A DNA stretch of 64,000 bases from Planctomycetota bacterium (lineage in GTDB: Bacteria; Planctomycetota; Phycisphaerae; UBA1845; UTPLA1): contig QEVG01000019.1 of NCBI GenBank assembly GCA_003576905.1, forward strand, positions 50,531 through 114,530. Reading direction: 5' to 3'. Below are positions 16,797 through 26,083 of the stretch, one piece after another. Position 1 is the first letter of the stretch; each line of letters begins with the position of its first letter. Both the position numbers and the translations under genes were made by a program. The notes under the pieces are model-generated. The model searched no databases and had not been told where the DNA came from. It worked only from the letters and a program-made list of their open reading frames with translations.

Positions 16797-18297
16797 GGCT
16801 CTTCTCCACCTCAGCACGTGACGGTTGCAGCGGCGCGGCGATGGCTGCATCGACCGTGTCGCTGCAATTGCCTTCCGCGCCTCCATTGGGAAGCCCCAGG
16901 GCGGCGAGCATTCCCGCCGCCTTGGCGTTGAGTTCCCGGAACTCGTCATCGGGATCCGAGTCGGCGACGATCCCGCTGCCGACATGAAATTCCGCATGTC
17001 CGCCGGCGACCGTCATCGTGCGAATGGCGAGGTTGAGCTGCATGTCGCCGTCGACACCGATGTATCCGACAGCGCCGCAGTAAGCGCCGCGGGCCTGGGG
17101 TTCTAGCTCGTCGATGATCTGCATGGCCCGCACCTTGGGCGCGCCGGTGATCGAACCACCCGGAAAGGCCGCGGCGAGCAGGTCGATGGCGTCGGCGTCA
17201 GCTCGGAGCCGCCCGGTGATACTGGCCGTCCGGTGCAGGACGGTCGGCAGGGTCTCGATCGATCCCTCATCGAGTACGCGGACCGAGCCGTACTCGCACA
17301 CCCGTCCAAGGTCGTTCCTCTCGAGGTCAATGATCATATTCAGTTCGGCGCGATCTTTTTCGCTGTGGGCCAGTTCGCGGGCGGCAGCGCGATCGGCGTC
17401 GGCATCGCGACCGCGCGGGCGCGTGCCCTTGATGGGCCGCGTGGTGACGCGCCGGTCGCGCACCGAGAGAAAAAGCTCCGGCGACGAGGAGAGAATGGAA
17501 ATCGGCGCTTCGCCGTCCGTTCCGCGGAGATTCAGATAGGCCGCATAGACGGCGGGATTGGCGCGGCACAGTCGTTCGTAGATTTCGACGGGAGAATCCT
17601 TCAACCGGGCGCGAAACCCGCGCGCGAGATTTACCTGGAAAACATCGCCGGCGCGGATGTAATCGAGAATCCGCTCGACCTTCGCGACGTAATCGCACTT
17701 GGAGTCGTTCCATTCGCCCTCCGCCGCGAGCGTCGGCCCGGAAGGGAAGACGTCGCGCGCCGCCTGCCGCGCGAACTGCTCCACCGCGTCGAGGCGCTCG
17801 GCGAGCGGCGGTCGATGTCCGCCCGACAACCGTGACGGAAGCTCGACACCCGCCGCGATCCATTCATTCTTGAGCCGGTCGTGAATCAGCGCCGTGTCGT
17901 ACAGTCGCCAGCTTGCCGCCGGCAGGCCGTCGCGCGAGCGGTGCCGCCAGCCGGCCGTCGGCTCAACGAATCGCCCTGCGTCGTAGACGACGCACCCGAT
18001 CCAGCCTCCGACGAACGGGATTTCCGGCGGATGCGCAAATCGAAGCCACGGCCGGCACACGTTCTTCAATACGGAGAAAGGGTCCTCGCCGTCGCCGCCA
18101 TGCGGCGTTGTGGCTTCCCGAACAGGGTCCCACGCGAAGAACGAGAATCGGCCGAAGGTCTTGTTCTGGGCGACCGATTCCAGCATGGCGGCGCCGGGAT
18201 GCTCGGCGATCCGTCGCCGGAGCGTCTCCGGAGATACGGGCGGATCGAGGGTCCGGGAAAGCCAGGTCACGCGCATATCGGGCACACGAGAGGACAT
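16789..18297 (-). CDS. pabB: aminodeoxychorismate synthase component I (PabB)
   Basis: A 502-residue chorismate-utilising enzyme that adds ammonia to chorismate to make 4-amino-4-deoxychorismate in folate biosynthesis. The catalytic block is clear: RPIKGTRPRG, in which the Lys of PIKGT is the PabB hallmark (TrpE has PIAGT). Others are ELNMIIDLERNDLGR, VLHRTASITGRL, FPGGSITGAPKVRAMQIIDE and FHVGSGIVADSDPDDEF. The N-terminal domain is of normal length. No glutamine amidotransferase (PabA) gene is nearby. The start ATG at 18297 has no strong ribosome-binding site, and an ATG at 18276 is possible. It leads the minus-strand run and overlaps the next gene by 8 bases. Confidence 0.92.
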   Translation of the reverse strand: MSSRVPDMRVTWLSRTLDPPVSPETLRRRIAEHPGAAMLESVAQNKTFGRFSFFAWDPVREATTPHGGDGEDPFSVLKNVCRPWLRFAHPPEIPFVGGWIGCVVYDAGRFVEPTAGWRHRSRDGLPAASWRLYDTALIHDRLKNEWIAAGVELPSRLSGGHRPPLAERLDAVEQFARQAARDVFPSGPTLAAEGEWNDSKCDYVAKVERILDYIRAGDVFQVNLARGFRARLKDSPVEIYERLCRANPAVYAAYLNLRGTDGEAPISILSSSPELFLSVRDRRVTTRPIKGTRPRGRDADADRAAARELAHSEKDRAELNMIIDLERNDLGRVCEYGSVRVLDEGSIETLPTVLHRTASITGRLRADADAIDLLAAAFPGGSITGAPKVRAMQIIDELEPQARGAYCGAVGYIGVDGDMQLNLAIRTMTVAGGHAEFHVGSGIVADSDPDDEFRELNAKAAGMLAALGLPNGGAEGNCSDTVDAAIAAPLQPSRAEVEKSRG

Positions 18298-18411
18298 AGA
18301 GGCGGGCAGTATATCTCGTTCCGGGCGGTGCTCGCCATGTTCCGCGGTTTTTGGGCGCGTTTTCTCGGCCGGGCCGCGGGTCGGTAATTTGCGGCAACCG
18401 GCGCCGTTTGC

Positions 18412-18439
18412 TTGAGGCGGGGCGGCCAGACTGTATAAT
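18412..18439 (+). promoter_or_regulatory. sigma70-like promoter of the 18486 gene
   Basis: TTGAGG at 18412-18417 and a perfect TATAAT at 18434-18439 are separated by 16 bases. Transcription would begin near 18446 and give a leader of about 40 bases before the ATG at 18486. This is one of the closest matches to the housekeeping consensus in the window. Confidence 0.65.
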
Positions 18440-18485
18440 CCAGTAGGAATGCAAGCCCGGGGGACAACAGGCCGAAGGTCCGTTC

Positions 18486-18995
18486 ATGACGCCACAAAAC
18501 GTACCTCATTCAGCGGCAGCAACCGCGCGCCAACCCTCGCAGACCGTGCTTTGGTTGATTGCGCTCCTACTGGCCATCATCGCCACCGTGCTCATCGTCC
18601 GCCCGACGGCACCCTTCGTCGTGCAGCCCGCGTTCGGCGACCAGCCGATGGTTGGCGCCCGGGGCATCTTTGCCTTCATGGGCCAGCTCGACAAGAACAG
18701 CCACGGGCTGTTCATGATGGACGTCGATGCCCGGACCGTATGGTGCTATCAGTATCTTCCGGGCACGCGCAAGCTGAAACTGGTGGCAGCGCGGTCATTT
18801 GATTACGACCGCTACCTGAAGAACTATAATAATGAGAGCCCGACCGAGGACGAGGTCAAAGGGCTGATCGAAGATCAGCGGATGATCAACGAGCGTCGGG
18901 AGCGAAGCGGCGGCGGCGATGCCGACGAAGCGCTTGGCATCAGCATACCCGGCCTGCCGGATTCACAGCGGAACGAAGCAAAACCGGAGAGGTGA
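18486..18995 (+). CDS. single-pass membrane protein of unknown function
   Basis: A 169-residue protein. A short polar N-terminus is followed by one membrane helix (VLWLIALLLAIIATVLIV, about residues 21-38). A small external domain then contains GARGIFAFMGQLDKNSHGL, MMDVDARTVWCYQYLP and RKLKLVAARSFDYDRYL. The end is a charged, Gly-rich tail. The pattern FMMDVDARTVWCYQY could be a small beta structure, but I do not recognise the family. AAGG lies about eight bases before the start. It stands directly behind a good promoter and is followed 138 bases later by another membrane-anchored protein gene on the same strand, so the two may be cotranscribed. Confidence 0.75.
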   Translation: MTPQNVPHSAAATARQPSQTVLWLIALLLAIIATVLIVRPTAPFVVQPAFGDQPMVGARGIFAFMGQLDKNSHGLFMMDVDARTVWCYQYLPGTRKLKLVAARSFDYDRYLKNYNNESPTEDEVKGLIEDQRMINERRERSGGGDADEALGISIPGLPDSQRNEAKPER

Positions 18996-19133
18996 TTCGC
19001 GGTACGGCCGAGAGCGGTCGCGAAGAGGATGGAGTCCGCCCGAGGACTTCGAGGGGTGGAAGCGCCGCCGTCTTCAGAGCGGCATCGTGAAGCGCGCTGC
19101 CGCACAGACCAACCACGGTGGGAAGTTATCGCC

Positions 19134-20480
19134 ATGGCAAACGACTATGTAACATTTGATGAAGCCTGCGAGCTCTTGGGCAAGACCGATGCCGAGGTGC
19201 GATCCCTCGTCGCCGAAGGCAAGCTCCGCGAGCTGCGCGACGGAAATCAGATCTACTTCAAGAAGGCCGATTTGAATCAGATTGCCGCCGCCGAGGGCAG
19301 CAGCATTGTTGACCTCGCCGCGGCCGCCGAGGAAATCGGTGACATGCCGGGCGGCGACGTCGAGTCGTTCGCCTCCGCCCTTTCCAGTCTGAAGGATGAG
19401 TCTTCGAGCATGGGCATTCTCGATGAAAGCCCACAGGCCATGCCCGAAGAACTCGGGCTCGCCGAGGAGCCTGCACCCGCCGCCCCCGCCGAGTCGCCGT
19501 CGTCGTTCAAGCTGGTTCAGGATGACGAGGACGCTTCGCCGGTGGTCGAGTTGACTTCCGACAGTTTCCCAGAGCACCTGCCCGCTGCCGCCAAGTCCGA
19601 AACCGTGGCGTCCGGCCCGCAGGCCACGGAGCTGACCAGTGAGATCGACCTGCTTTCTGACAGTGACGATGCTTCGGCGGGGCTTTCACCCCTGGGCGGC
19701 ATCTCCCCCGACATCGAGCTTTCGCCCGCGCCGCAGGCCGAGGCCGCGGGCGCTGCGGAGCTGGAAGTGCCTGACTTCGGGCTCTCCGGTTCGAGCATAA
19801 TCAGCCTTGAGCCGGACGTGGACGAAGTCGCGCCGAGTCCCGCGAAGCCGGCCGTCTCCGGCGCAGGCGCGGGCGCAGGCGCAAGCGCGAAGAAGGGCAT
19901 CAGCGTCTTCGATGAGGATGAGCTCCAGATCGACGCCGACCCGATGGGCGAGACGCGCATTTCTTCTGGCATGGACGAATTGGAGGCGGTGGGCAGCGGC
20001 AGCGGCCTGCTCGACATCACCCAGGAAAGTGACGACACCAGCCTCGGAGCCGCCCTGCTTGACGTGATCTCTCCCACAGAGGCCGCGGGTGAAACGGCGG
20101 CGGATGAATCCGAACCGGAAATCGTTTCTTCGGAGGCGGAGGAAACCGTCGAAGACAGCGGCGCGGTCGTCGCCGTTGAAGAGCATGCCGAGGAGGCCTA
20201 TGCCGAGGCGCCGGCCGCGGTCGCGGCTACCGCCGTTGCAGCGCCGCGCATGGCCGCCTCTGTCGCGGTTGCCGGCGCGACGCCGATGAATGTTACGCTT
20301 ATCATCGGCCTGGTCGCCCTCGCCGTCACCGGACTGGCCACTGCCGGACAGATTCAGGGCGTGTGGCCGTCGTTCCTCGATCTCGTCGCCAGGGACATCA
20401 TCCATTACAGCGTCTTTGGCGGCCTGGCCGTCATCGCGCTGGGCATGGGCATCTGGGGAATCCTCGCGGGCAGGAAGTAA
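19134..20480 (+). CDS. putative membrane-tethered helix-turn-helix protein
   Basis: A 448-residue protein with an unusual layout. Residues 1-50 (YVTFDEACELLGKTDAEVRS, then ELRDGNQIYFKKADLNQI) look like an excisionase/MerR-type winged helix-turn-helix of the HTH_17 class. A long acidic Ala/Ser/Glu/Pro-rich linker follows with no recognisable fold. Two C-terminal membrane helices end the protein (MNVTLIIGLVALAVTGLATA and YSVFGGLAVIALGMGIWGIL). The start ATG at 19134 has GGGAAG about nine bases upstream; the open frame begins at 19029. The layout suggests a DNA- or protein-binding head attached to the membrane. Function is unknown. Confidence 0.72.
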   Translation: MANDYVTFDEACELLGKTDAEVRSLVAEGKLRELRDGNQIYFKKADLNQIAAAEGSSIVDLAAAAEEIGDMPGGDVESFASALSSLKDESSSMGILDESPQAMPEELGLAEEPAPAAPAESPSSFKLVQDDEDASPVVELTSDSFPEHLPAAAKSETVASGPQATELTSEIDLLSDSDDASAGLSPLGGISPDIELSPAPQAEAAGAAELEVPDFGLSGSSIISLEPDVDEVAPSPAKPAVSGAGAGAGASAKKGISVFDEDELQIDADPMGETRISSGMDELEAVGSGSGLLDITQESDDTSLGAALLDVISPTEAAGETAADESEPEIVSSEAEETVEDSGAVVAVEEHAEEAYAEAPAAVAATAVAAPRMAASVAVAGATPMNVTLIIGLVALAVTGLATAGQIQGVWPSFLDLVARDIIHYSVFGGLAVIALGMGIWGILAGRK

Positions 20481-20562
20481 TCCGCTCCGTCACCCTCGCG
20501 TCTTATATGCTTCCAAGTTGAACGCGCGCCGCGCGTGCGGCATCCGCGCAGAGTCCGCGCGG

Positions 20563-22230
20563 TTATGGTCGGTGCCATTCCGTGCACTGCGGACAAAGCG
20601 CGGCGCGTTCGGTCTGGCCGGATCGATATGCCTCAAACGCACTCGATCGCCAACACGAAAGCAGGGTATCTTCGCGAAGGCTGCCCGTCGTCTGGAGACC
20701 GTCATGGTCCTGATCGCACGTCGAGACGCGGCCGTCGGCGAGTATCATCATGCGTGAGCGCGTCCGCCGGCACGGACCGCGGCCCGGCGGCTCCATGGAC
20801 GTGACCGCAAGACTCTTCCACCGCCCGCCGTAGCCGGTGTGCCCGGTGAGGAGGGCCATGCCGAGGCGGCGCTGCCAGGTCGCGTAAAAGCCCTCCATTT
20901 CATCGAGGTTTTCCGTACATTTCACGAACGACGGAACGATGAGGGGACGGGCGCTCATGTTCTTCTCGCGGCGGGACAGCCATCGCTCGACCCGCGCCAT
21001 GACCGCGTCGAAGGTGTCGACCCCGTGCAAACGGCGATAGGTTTCGCCCGTCGCCGCGTCGAGCATGACCTCGATGACATCCACCGGCGTTTCAAAAAGC
21101 GCGTCGTCCAGCGCGTCTTCCTCGTGGCGGGCAAACGTCCGCACGGCGACGGCCGCCGCGTTCGCCCGAAACATGCGGCAGATCTCGCCTAACGCCGGAT
21201 GCCCCAGCGGGTCTCCGTGGCCACCCAGCACAATGGCGACGTCGTCATACGTGCGAATGTCATCGCATATCCGGCGAATGGTCTCCATTCCGATCGGGCT
21301 GCGCGGCGCCGCGCAGACGGGCCGGAGTATCGAGGCGTGCTGGGCGGGGCGCAGTGCGGCCTCCGAGCCCGTTGTCAGTTCGATTTCAAGCTCGCAAGGC
21401 ACTGGCTCAACGTGGGTCGCCGCGCGGTCCTGAAGCCAATTGCCGATCCGGACGGCGTCCCAGTCCGCGCCGCCGTCAGCCAAGAGATCGCCCACCCGCT
21501 CGAAGCTCCGCCGCGTGTCGCAGATCAGACGGCCCGACGCCTCCACAACCTCTGCCCGGAGTCGATAGCACGGTTCCTTGCCCGTCAGGTCTGGGAACGG
21601 TCGATCCGGGTTGCAGGCCAGGAGCAGCCCGACCGGCTCATTGTTGGGGGCCAGCTGCTCCAGGAGTGATCGTCGGGCGATGAGGGGCGTCAGGCCGGGC
21701 GGAGATTGTGCAAAGGCAAACAGGTACGATTCCGCGATGCGCGCCTGATGATCGATCATCGCATCGATCAGCGCGGGATCAACTATTGCCGCCGCCGCCG
21801 GTACCGCGGCGACTACCTCTGCCCCGTGCTTGCGGGCGATCGCCGCCAGAAGCGCGGCGTTCATGTCCTCATCGAACGAACACAGCCCGCCAATGCCTCC
21901 GCGCCAGCCGTTGAGGCCCCACATCCGCCCGGCGCGCACGAGTTCCGCGAATGGCGCGGGCGGGACGCGGATGGGTTCCACGACAATGCTCGCCGCGGCG
22001 TCCGAACGGGCCTCGGGTTTCGAACCGCCGATGCCGGAAACGATCTGCCCAACGCGATCGGCCTGATCGGGCGGAGTCAGGAGATAGATCGAATCAATCC
22101 GGCGGGCGCGCGCGACACGTTCGACCGTGCGGCGCAGGACCGGTACGCCGGCCAGGTCGTCCGCCAGCCGACTCCGCGTGCCGAGCGGCGTGCGTTCCAG
22201 ATCCACGATCAATGTGGCGATGCACTTCAT
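20563..22230 (-). CDS. nucleotidyltransferase-like protein with degenerate radical SAM barrel and SPASM domain
   Basis: A 555-residue fusion. Residues 1-50 (ATLIVDLERTPLGTRSRLAD, then LAGVPVLRRTVERVARA) look like a sugar cytidylyltransferase of the SpsF type. The middle region has a radical-SAM-like layout, with CELEIELTTGSEAALRPAQH where the CxxxCxxC cluster should be and AIVLGGHGDPLGHP like the usual GGEPL strand, but the three cluster cysteines are missing. The C-terminal domain is SPASM-like, with RMMILADGRVSTCDQDHDG and LCPQCTEW as probable Fe-S ligands. This matches what I know of the spiro-SPASM proteins of spirochetes. It starts three bases after the Maf/DUF115 stop, so the two are tightly coupled and probably act together in surface glycosylation. 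Confidence 0.72.
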   Translation of the reverse strand: MKCIATLIVDLERTPLGTRSRLADDLAGVPVLRRTVERVARARRIDSIYLLTPPDQADRVGQIVSGIGGSKPEARSDAAASIVVEPIRVPPAPFAELVRAGRMWGLNGWRGGIGGLCSFDEDMNAALLAAIARKHGAEVVAAVPAAAAIVDPALIDAMIDHQARIAESYLFAFAQSPPGLTPLIARRSLLEQLAPNNEPVGLLLACNPDRPFPDLTGKEPCYRLRAEVVEASGRLICDTRRSFERVGDLLADGGADWDAVRIGNWLQDRAATHVEPVPCELEIELTTGSEAALRPAQHASILRPVCAAPRSPIGMETIRRICDDIRTYDDVAIVLGGHGDPLGHPALGEICRMFRANAAAVAVRTFARHEEDALDDALFETPVDVIEVMLDAATGETYRRLHGVDTFDAVMARVERWLSRREKNMSARPLIVPSFVKCTENLDEMEGFYATWQRRLGMALLTGHTGYGGRWKSLAVTSMEPPGRGPCRRTRSRMMILADGRVSTCDQDHDGLQTTGSLREDTLLSCWRSSAFEAYRSGQTERAALCPQCTEWHRP

Positions 22231-22233
22231 GGG

Positions 22234-24237
22234 TCAACCGTGCGCTGGAAGTTGATCTCCCGGTGCGTCCATACCGCGGCGACGCAGCTCCGCGTCGAAT
22301 CGATCAAGCGCCTGCGAGAGGATGTCGTCGAGGAGCCCGCAGCCGTCGAGCAGGCTGCTTACGAACGACAGGTCGCGCTCGACCTGTTGCCGAGCCCTGG
22401 CCGCGCTTTGTCCGCGAGCGTCGTTGTCGTCGGCCGTTCGGCGATGGTCGGCGGCGATGCGCTGAAGCTCGCCGAGCTGGGCCACGTCGCGGACCATCTG
22501 AAAAACCTGGGCGCGGCTCTGAACAAGCGTGCGAAGCTCGTCCACCCGGACGACGCGCGCGTTGAACTTCGCCGGCTCGGCGACGAGGTCTTTCATCTCC
22601 GTCAGCAGGTCGCGCGTCTCTTCGCAAAGGGTGCGGAAGCCGGCAAGCTCCGACCGGCGCGCGGCAAGCTGGAAGCGCGCGGGCGCGAGCCGGGCAGGGT
22701 CCTCCCAGGGCATGCGCAGATAGTCAAACCGCTCCGCCGGAAGGGCGGCCGGACAGTGTCGGCCCAGCGCCTCGGCAAGCGGCTGGACGACCGTGCCGGC
22801 TTTGCGTGCGCCGCCCTCGGTGGCGTCGATGACCGTTCCGCCTGATCGGGCGAAATCGCGCTCGAACTGCTGGAGATAGGTGAACATCTGCTCGTCGGTG
22901 TAGATCTCACGGCCATGAATGTCCTTGACCCGGCGCAGGATCGATCCCTGACGCATGATGCGCTCCCATTCCTTCATCTCCAGCGTGCCGTAGCGGCCCA
23001 GTTCCGGCGTCCACGTCCGGTGCATGGTGACCCCTGGCGTGTAATAAACGTGCCCTCCGAAGCCGAGGTCCTGCCCCACCAGGATGATCGGATCGCAGCC
23101 GAGCCATTGGGCAAGGTAATAGGCCAGGTGCATGACGGTCGCGCCGGGCTCCATGGGAGTGCGCCGGGCCAGGACCTCGCCGACGCACTTGTGGGCGAAG
23201 CGATTGTCGAGAAGGATCACACGGCGCGGCCTTGTGGGATCGTCCCCGCGAAAGGCATCGACGGCCTGCCACGCGGCCTTTGGTTCGGCGACGAGCACGA
23301 GGTCCTCGGGTATGTCGAGATTCCCAAAGAACTGCGCCGACAGGTCGCTGAAGTCGAGCGAAGTGACAAAGTGCGGGCGAATGCCCCGACTCAAGAGCGG
23401 CCGCAGCGTCGTCTGGGCCGCGACGATCACCGCCCGGTCCTGTACCGCCGCCAGTTGATCGATGTTCTTCGCCAGCGAGGGCCCGGCGGCGACGAGGACT
23501 GCCGGGCAGCCGCGGAAGCGGTTTCGAAAGATATCGGCCGGCGGCGTCGACACATAGGCGGGCAGGTTGCAGGCGATGTTTCGACAGGTGATCGCCGCGT
23601 TTTTGATCAGGGTGACCACGGACATCTTCGCGAACGCGGCGAAGTCGGTGACGGCCGTCCGGCACTCGGCGTGAAAGTCTCCATGGTGGTCGCGCGCCGC
23701 GGGCGGAACAGCCAGGAGCGTGCCGAGCATGAGGCTCGTGGCATGCGGCTGAAGGCGCTCGTGGAGCTGTGCCTTGTCGAGCCGGGTCAGGAGAATCACG
23801 CGTCCGGTGGCCAGTTCGGCGGAGAGGTCCACGGTCTCCATGGCCGTCTTGATGTTCACCAGATCCGGCTCGCTGACGACGACCACGGTTTGCGGGCCGA
23901 ATCGGGCGTGAATCGCCTTGATGTGATATCCAAGCCCCAGCCCGCACAGGACCACGCAGCCCACGCCACCTCCCCCGTCGTCCGGCGGAGCCAGCCGCTC
24001 GATAAACTCCGTCGCCTCGCGGATCGGATCGTATCGGCTGTGCAGAAAGAGGGTCCGGCCGTCTGCGGTGATGACGGTTGCCGTCGGCGGCCCGGAACGG
24101 CTGGGGACAACGCCGAAGGTCGCCTCGGACGGCAGATCGTCCACGGCCTGGGCGAGTCGCGCATCGACGCGCCAGAGCTGGGCCATATTGCCGACGAACA
24201 GGGAGTTGACCGGCGTCTCCGTACGCACGTTCGGCAT
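22234..24237 (-). CDS. Maf/DUF115 family motility-associated glycosyltransferase-like protein
   Basis: A 667-residue protein of the DUF115 (MptE-like) family, which includes Maf proteins that transfer nonulosonic acids to flagellin. Visible features are VVLCGLGLGYHIKAIH with VVVVSEPDLVNIKTAM (Rossmann-like N-terminal half) and LVAAGPSLAKNIDQLA, the diagnostic GPSL motif. They are followed by VIVAAQTTLRPLL and SLDFSD, then CDPIILVGQDLGF. The C-terminal 200 residues are helical. GAGG lies eight bases before the ATG at 24237; the frame is open to 24654 but overlaps another gene on the plus strand. It is the first gene of a two-gene unit with the SPASM protein. No flagellar genes are in this window, so the acceptor is unknown. 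Confidence 0.82.
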   Translation of the reverse strand: MPNVRTETPVNSLFVGNMAQLWRVDARLAQAVDDLPSEATFGVVPSRSGPPTATVITADGRTLFLHSRYDPIREATEFIERLAPPDDGGGGVGCVVLCGLGLGYHIKAIHARFGPQTVVVVSEPDLVNIKTAMETVDLSAELATGRVILLTRLDKAQLHERLQPHATSLMLGTLLAVPPAARDHHGDFHAECRTAVTDFAAFAKMSVVTLIKNAAITCRNIACNLPAYVSTPPADIFRNRFRGCPAVLVAAGPSLAKNIDQLAAVQDRAVIVAAQTTLRPLLSRGIRPHFVTSLDFSDLSAQFFGNLDIPEDLVLVAEPKAAWQAVDAFRGDDPTRPRRVILLDNRFAHKCVGEVLARRTPMEPGATVMHLAYYLAQWLGCDPIILVGQDLGFGGHVYYTPGVTMHRTWTPELGRYGTLEMKEWERIMRQGSILRRVKDIHGREIYTDEQMFTYLQQFERDFARSGGTVIDATEGGARKAGTVVQPLAEALGRHCPAALPAERFDYLRMPWEDPARLAPARFQLAARRSELAGFRTLCEETRDLLTEMKDLVAEPAKFNARVVRVDELRTLVQSRAQVFQMVRDVAQLGELQRIAADHRRTADDNDARGQSAARARQQVERDLSFVSSLLDGCGLLDDILSQALDRFDAELRRRGMDAPGDQLPAHG

Positions 24238-24360
24238 TGTATCGCCTCTGCGCGGGCGCCGCCCCTGTCTGTTACAATGAGCCGCTTCCGCCGGGCCGGC
24301 GGGACTGGACATAGACAGTCGGTCGCCCCTCGGGGGCCCATTAGAAAGACGGAGACAACC

Positions 24361-25620
24361 ATGCACGTTCGAGCTCGAATCGCCGCGGTCTGGGTTCTGG
24401 TCCTTGCGGCGGGCCACCTTGCTCCCGCCCAGGAAAAGGGCCTGCCGGCGGACGCCGGGATTCCCATCGTTCACTGGAAAGATGCTCCCAAGTACATGGA
24501 TCAGGAGGTGATCGTGCAGGGGCGCATCGTCGTGGCCCGAAACATCGGAAAGATCTGCTTCCTGAACTTCGACCGGGCCCGGACGTTTACGGCCGTCATC
24601 CACGAGCGAAACTTCAAGAACTTTCCGGAGTTTCCCAACGAGGTGTATGCCCACAAGATCGTGCGCATCCGCGGGGTGATCAGTTCATACCAGGGCAAGC
24701 CGCAGATCGAGGTCTCGCGGCAGGAACAGATCACTATCCTCGAAGAAGAGCTGCCGATTCCGGAGCAGAAGGCGCCGAAAGCGCGGACCTTTGACGGAAA
24801 CCTCACGATCGCCACGTTCAATGCGCTCAATCTCTTCGACGAGCACGACGACCCGTATCACGCCGACGAGGGCACGGAGGCCAAGCCCGTTGCGGAAATG
24901 AAGGCTCTCGCGGAGACCATCCGAAAGCTCGATGCCGACATACTGGCCCTTCAGGAGGTGGAAAACCGCGGCATGCTGGAGCGGTTCAACGCCGCGATGC
25001 TGTCCGACATGGGCTATGAACACGTGGTCCTGTTCGAGGGGAACGACCTTCGGGGGATCGACGTCGCCCTGCTGTCGCGGCTTCCGGTCGGACCGGTGAC
25101 ATCTCATCGGCATCTCAAATTCAGCGATGGCTCCGGCGGGGCGATGAGATTCAACCGCGATCTTCTCCGCGCGCGGATCGAGCCGCCGGGCTTCGCCCCG
25201 TTCGACGTGTTCGTCGTCCATTTCAAGAGCAAACGGGGCGGAGAGACCCAGACGGAGTCATTTCGAATCGGCGAATGCCGCAAGGCGAGGGAGATTCTTT
25301 CGGATGTGCTGGCGAATGACCCCGATGCGCGCTTCGTTATCTGCGGCGATTTCAATGATACGTTCGACAGCAAGCCCATGAAGGTACTCATGGGCGAGGG
25401 CGAGCTGGCACTGCGCGATTTCATGTCCGAGGTTCCGAAGGACGTGCCCAGCTACAACCGCATGCGGAACGCCGGCGTCATCGACTTCATTCTCGCCTCG
25501 CCGGCCATGGCAAAGTGCTACGTGGAGAAGTCGTACCATATTACGCCGAGCACGGTTGAGTCGGGCGGCTCTGACCACAATCCGGTCTGTGCGAAATTTC
25601 GGATTCCGCCATCTCAATAG
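24361..25620 (+). CDS. secreted endonuclease/exonuclease/phosphatase family protein with OB-fold
   Basis: A 419-residue exported protein. A signal peptide (IAAVWVLVLAAGHLAPAQ) is followed by an OB-fold-like region, about residues 40-135 (YMDQEVIVQGRIVVAR, VRIRGVISSYQGKPQIEVS). The EEP catalytic domain begins near residue 145: IATFNALNLFD, ILALQEVENR (metal-binding Glu), FVVHFKSKRGG, FVICGDFNDTFDSKPM (catalytic Asp/Asn) and SGGSDHNPVCAKF (catalytic Asp-His). All key residues are present, so it should be an active Mg-dependent phosphoesterase, possibly an extracellular nuclease. GGAGA is six bases before the ATG. It is divergent from the glycosyltransferase pair. Confidence 0.9.
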   Translation: MHVRARIAAVWVLVLAAGHLAPAQEKGLPADAGIPIVHWKDAPKYMDQEVIVQGRIVVARNIGKICFLNFDRARTFTAVIHERNFKNFPEFPNEVYAHKIVRIRGVISSYQGKPQIEVSRQEQITILEEELPIPEQKAPKARTFDGNLTIATFNALNLFDEHDDPYHADEGTEAKPVAEMKALAETIRKLDADILALQEVENRGMLERFNAAMLSDMGYEHVVLFEGNDLRGIDVALLSRLPVGPVTSHRHLKFSDGSGGAMRFNRDLLRARIEPPGFAPFDVFVVHFKSKRGGETQTESFRIGECRKAREILSDVLANDPDARFVICGDFNDTFDSKPMKVLMGEGELALRDFMSEVPKDVPSYNRMRNAGVIDFILASPAMAKCYVEKSYHITPSTVESGGSDHNPVCAKFRIPPSQ

Positions 25621-26083
25621 CCGCCCGAAAGAACTTTTTTGGGAATTTTTTCACGATGTCTTGAAACCGTTGCGTTGAACTCCCCCACTGGGCGCAAGGG
25701 TTGCCTTACGGTTCCAGACCTGGCCCAGTCTTGGGGCGCCTGTTCATAACGCCATGACGAGTATAAGTTTAGGATCGGGCAATAATTGCGCACATCAGGC
25801 GGGTTTCGCGTAACAGAGGTGAAAACCCGTGAGAATCGGTGAACTTTGGTCCGGTAACGGGGAAAAAAACCGCCCTAACGATGCTGAAAACCTGTTGACA
25901 TCAAAAACCAGGGGTAGCTAAACTCCGCCCTCTACATCGGGCGATAAAGCCTGATAAGCCTCGTCCTTCGGCGCGGCAAGGTCGAGGCCCCTTGAGCGAG
26001 ATCGGGATTGTTCCCGCCGATCAACGTTGAGATGGGCCTCTGTGGAAGCGTGTAAAGTTTTCGGGAACAAGTGAGGAATACGA
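25621..26083 (+). other. leader and intergenic region upstream of the twin small ORFs
   Basis: A 463-base gap with no long reading frame. The first half after the phosphoesterase gene is noticeably T-rich in places. It includes a seven-base stem CGGGTTT/AAACCCG (25800-25806 with 25823-25829). A promoter lies at 25895-25924. From the presumed start near 25931 a leader of about 150 bases runs to the first small gene at 26084. The leader has some self-complementarity around 25945-26010 but I cannot define a convincing structure. Confidence 0.55.
25895..25924 (+). promoter_or_regulatory. sigma70-like promoter of the twin small-protein unit
   Basis: A consensus TTGACA (25895-25900) is followed after 18 bases by TAAACT (25919-25924, four of six matches to TATAAT). 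This would start transcription near 25931, about 150 bases before the first 38-codon gene. No other gene begins in between, so the promoter most likely serves the small-protein unit that ends at the terminator near 26707. Confidence 0.65.

Noticed and set aside
20563..22230. Functional radical SAM enzyme
   Set aside because: The CxxxCxxC cluster motif is absent at the expected position, so a catalytic radical SAM call is not justified.
22915..24360. Upstream extension of the EEP phosphoesterase frame by 482 codons
   Set aside because: It is antisense to the Maf/DUF115 gene. The true start at 24361 has a signal peptide and a ribosome-binding site.
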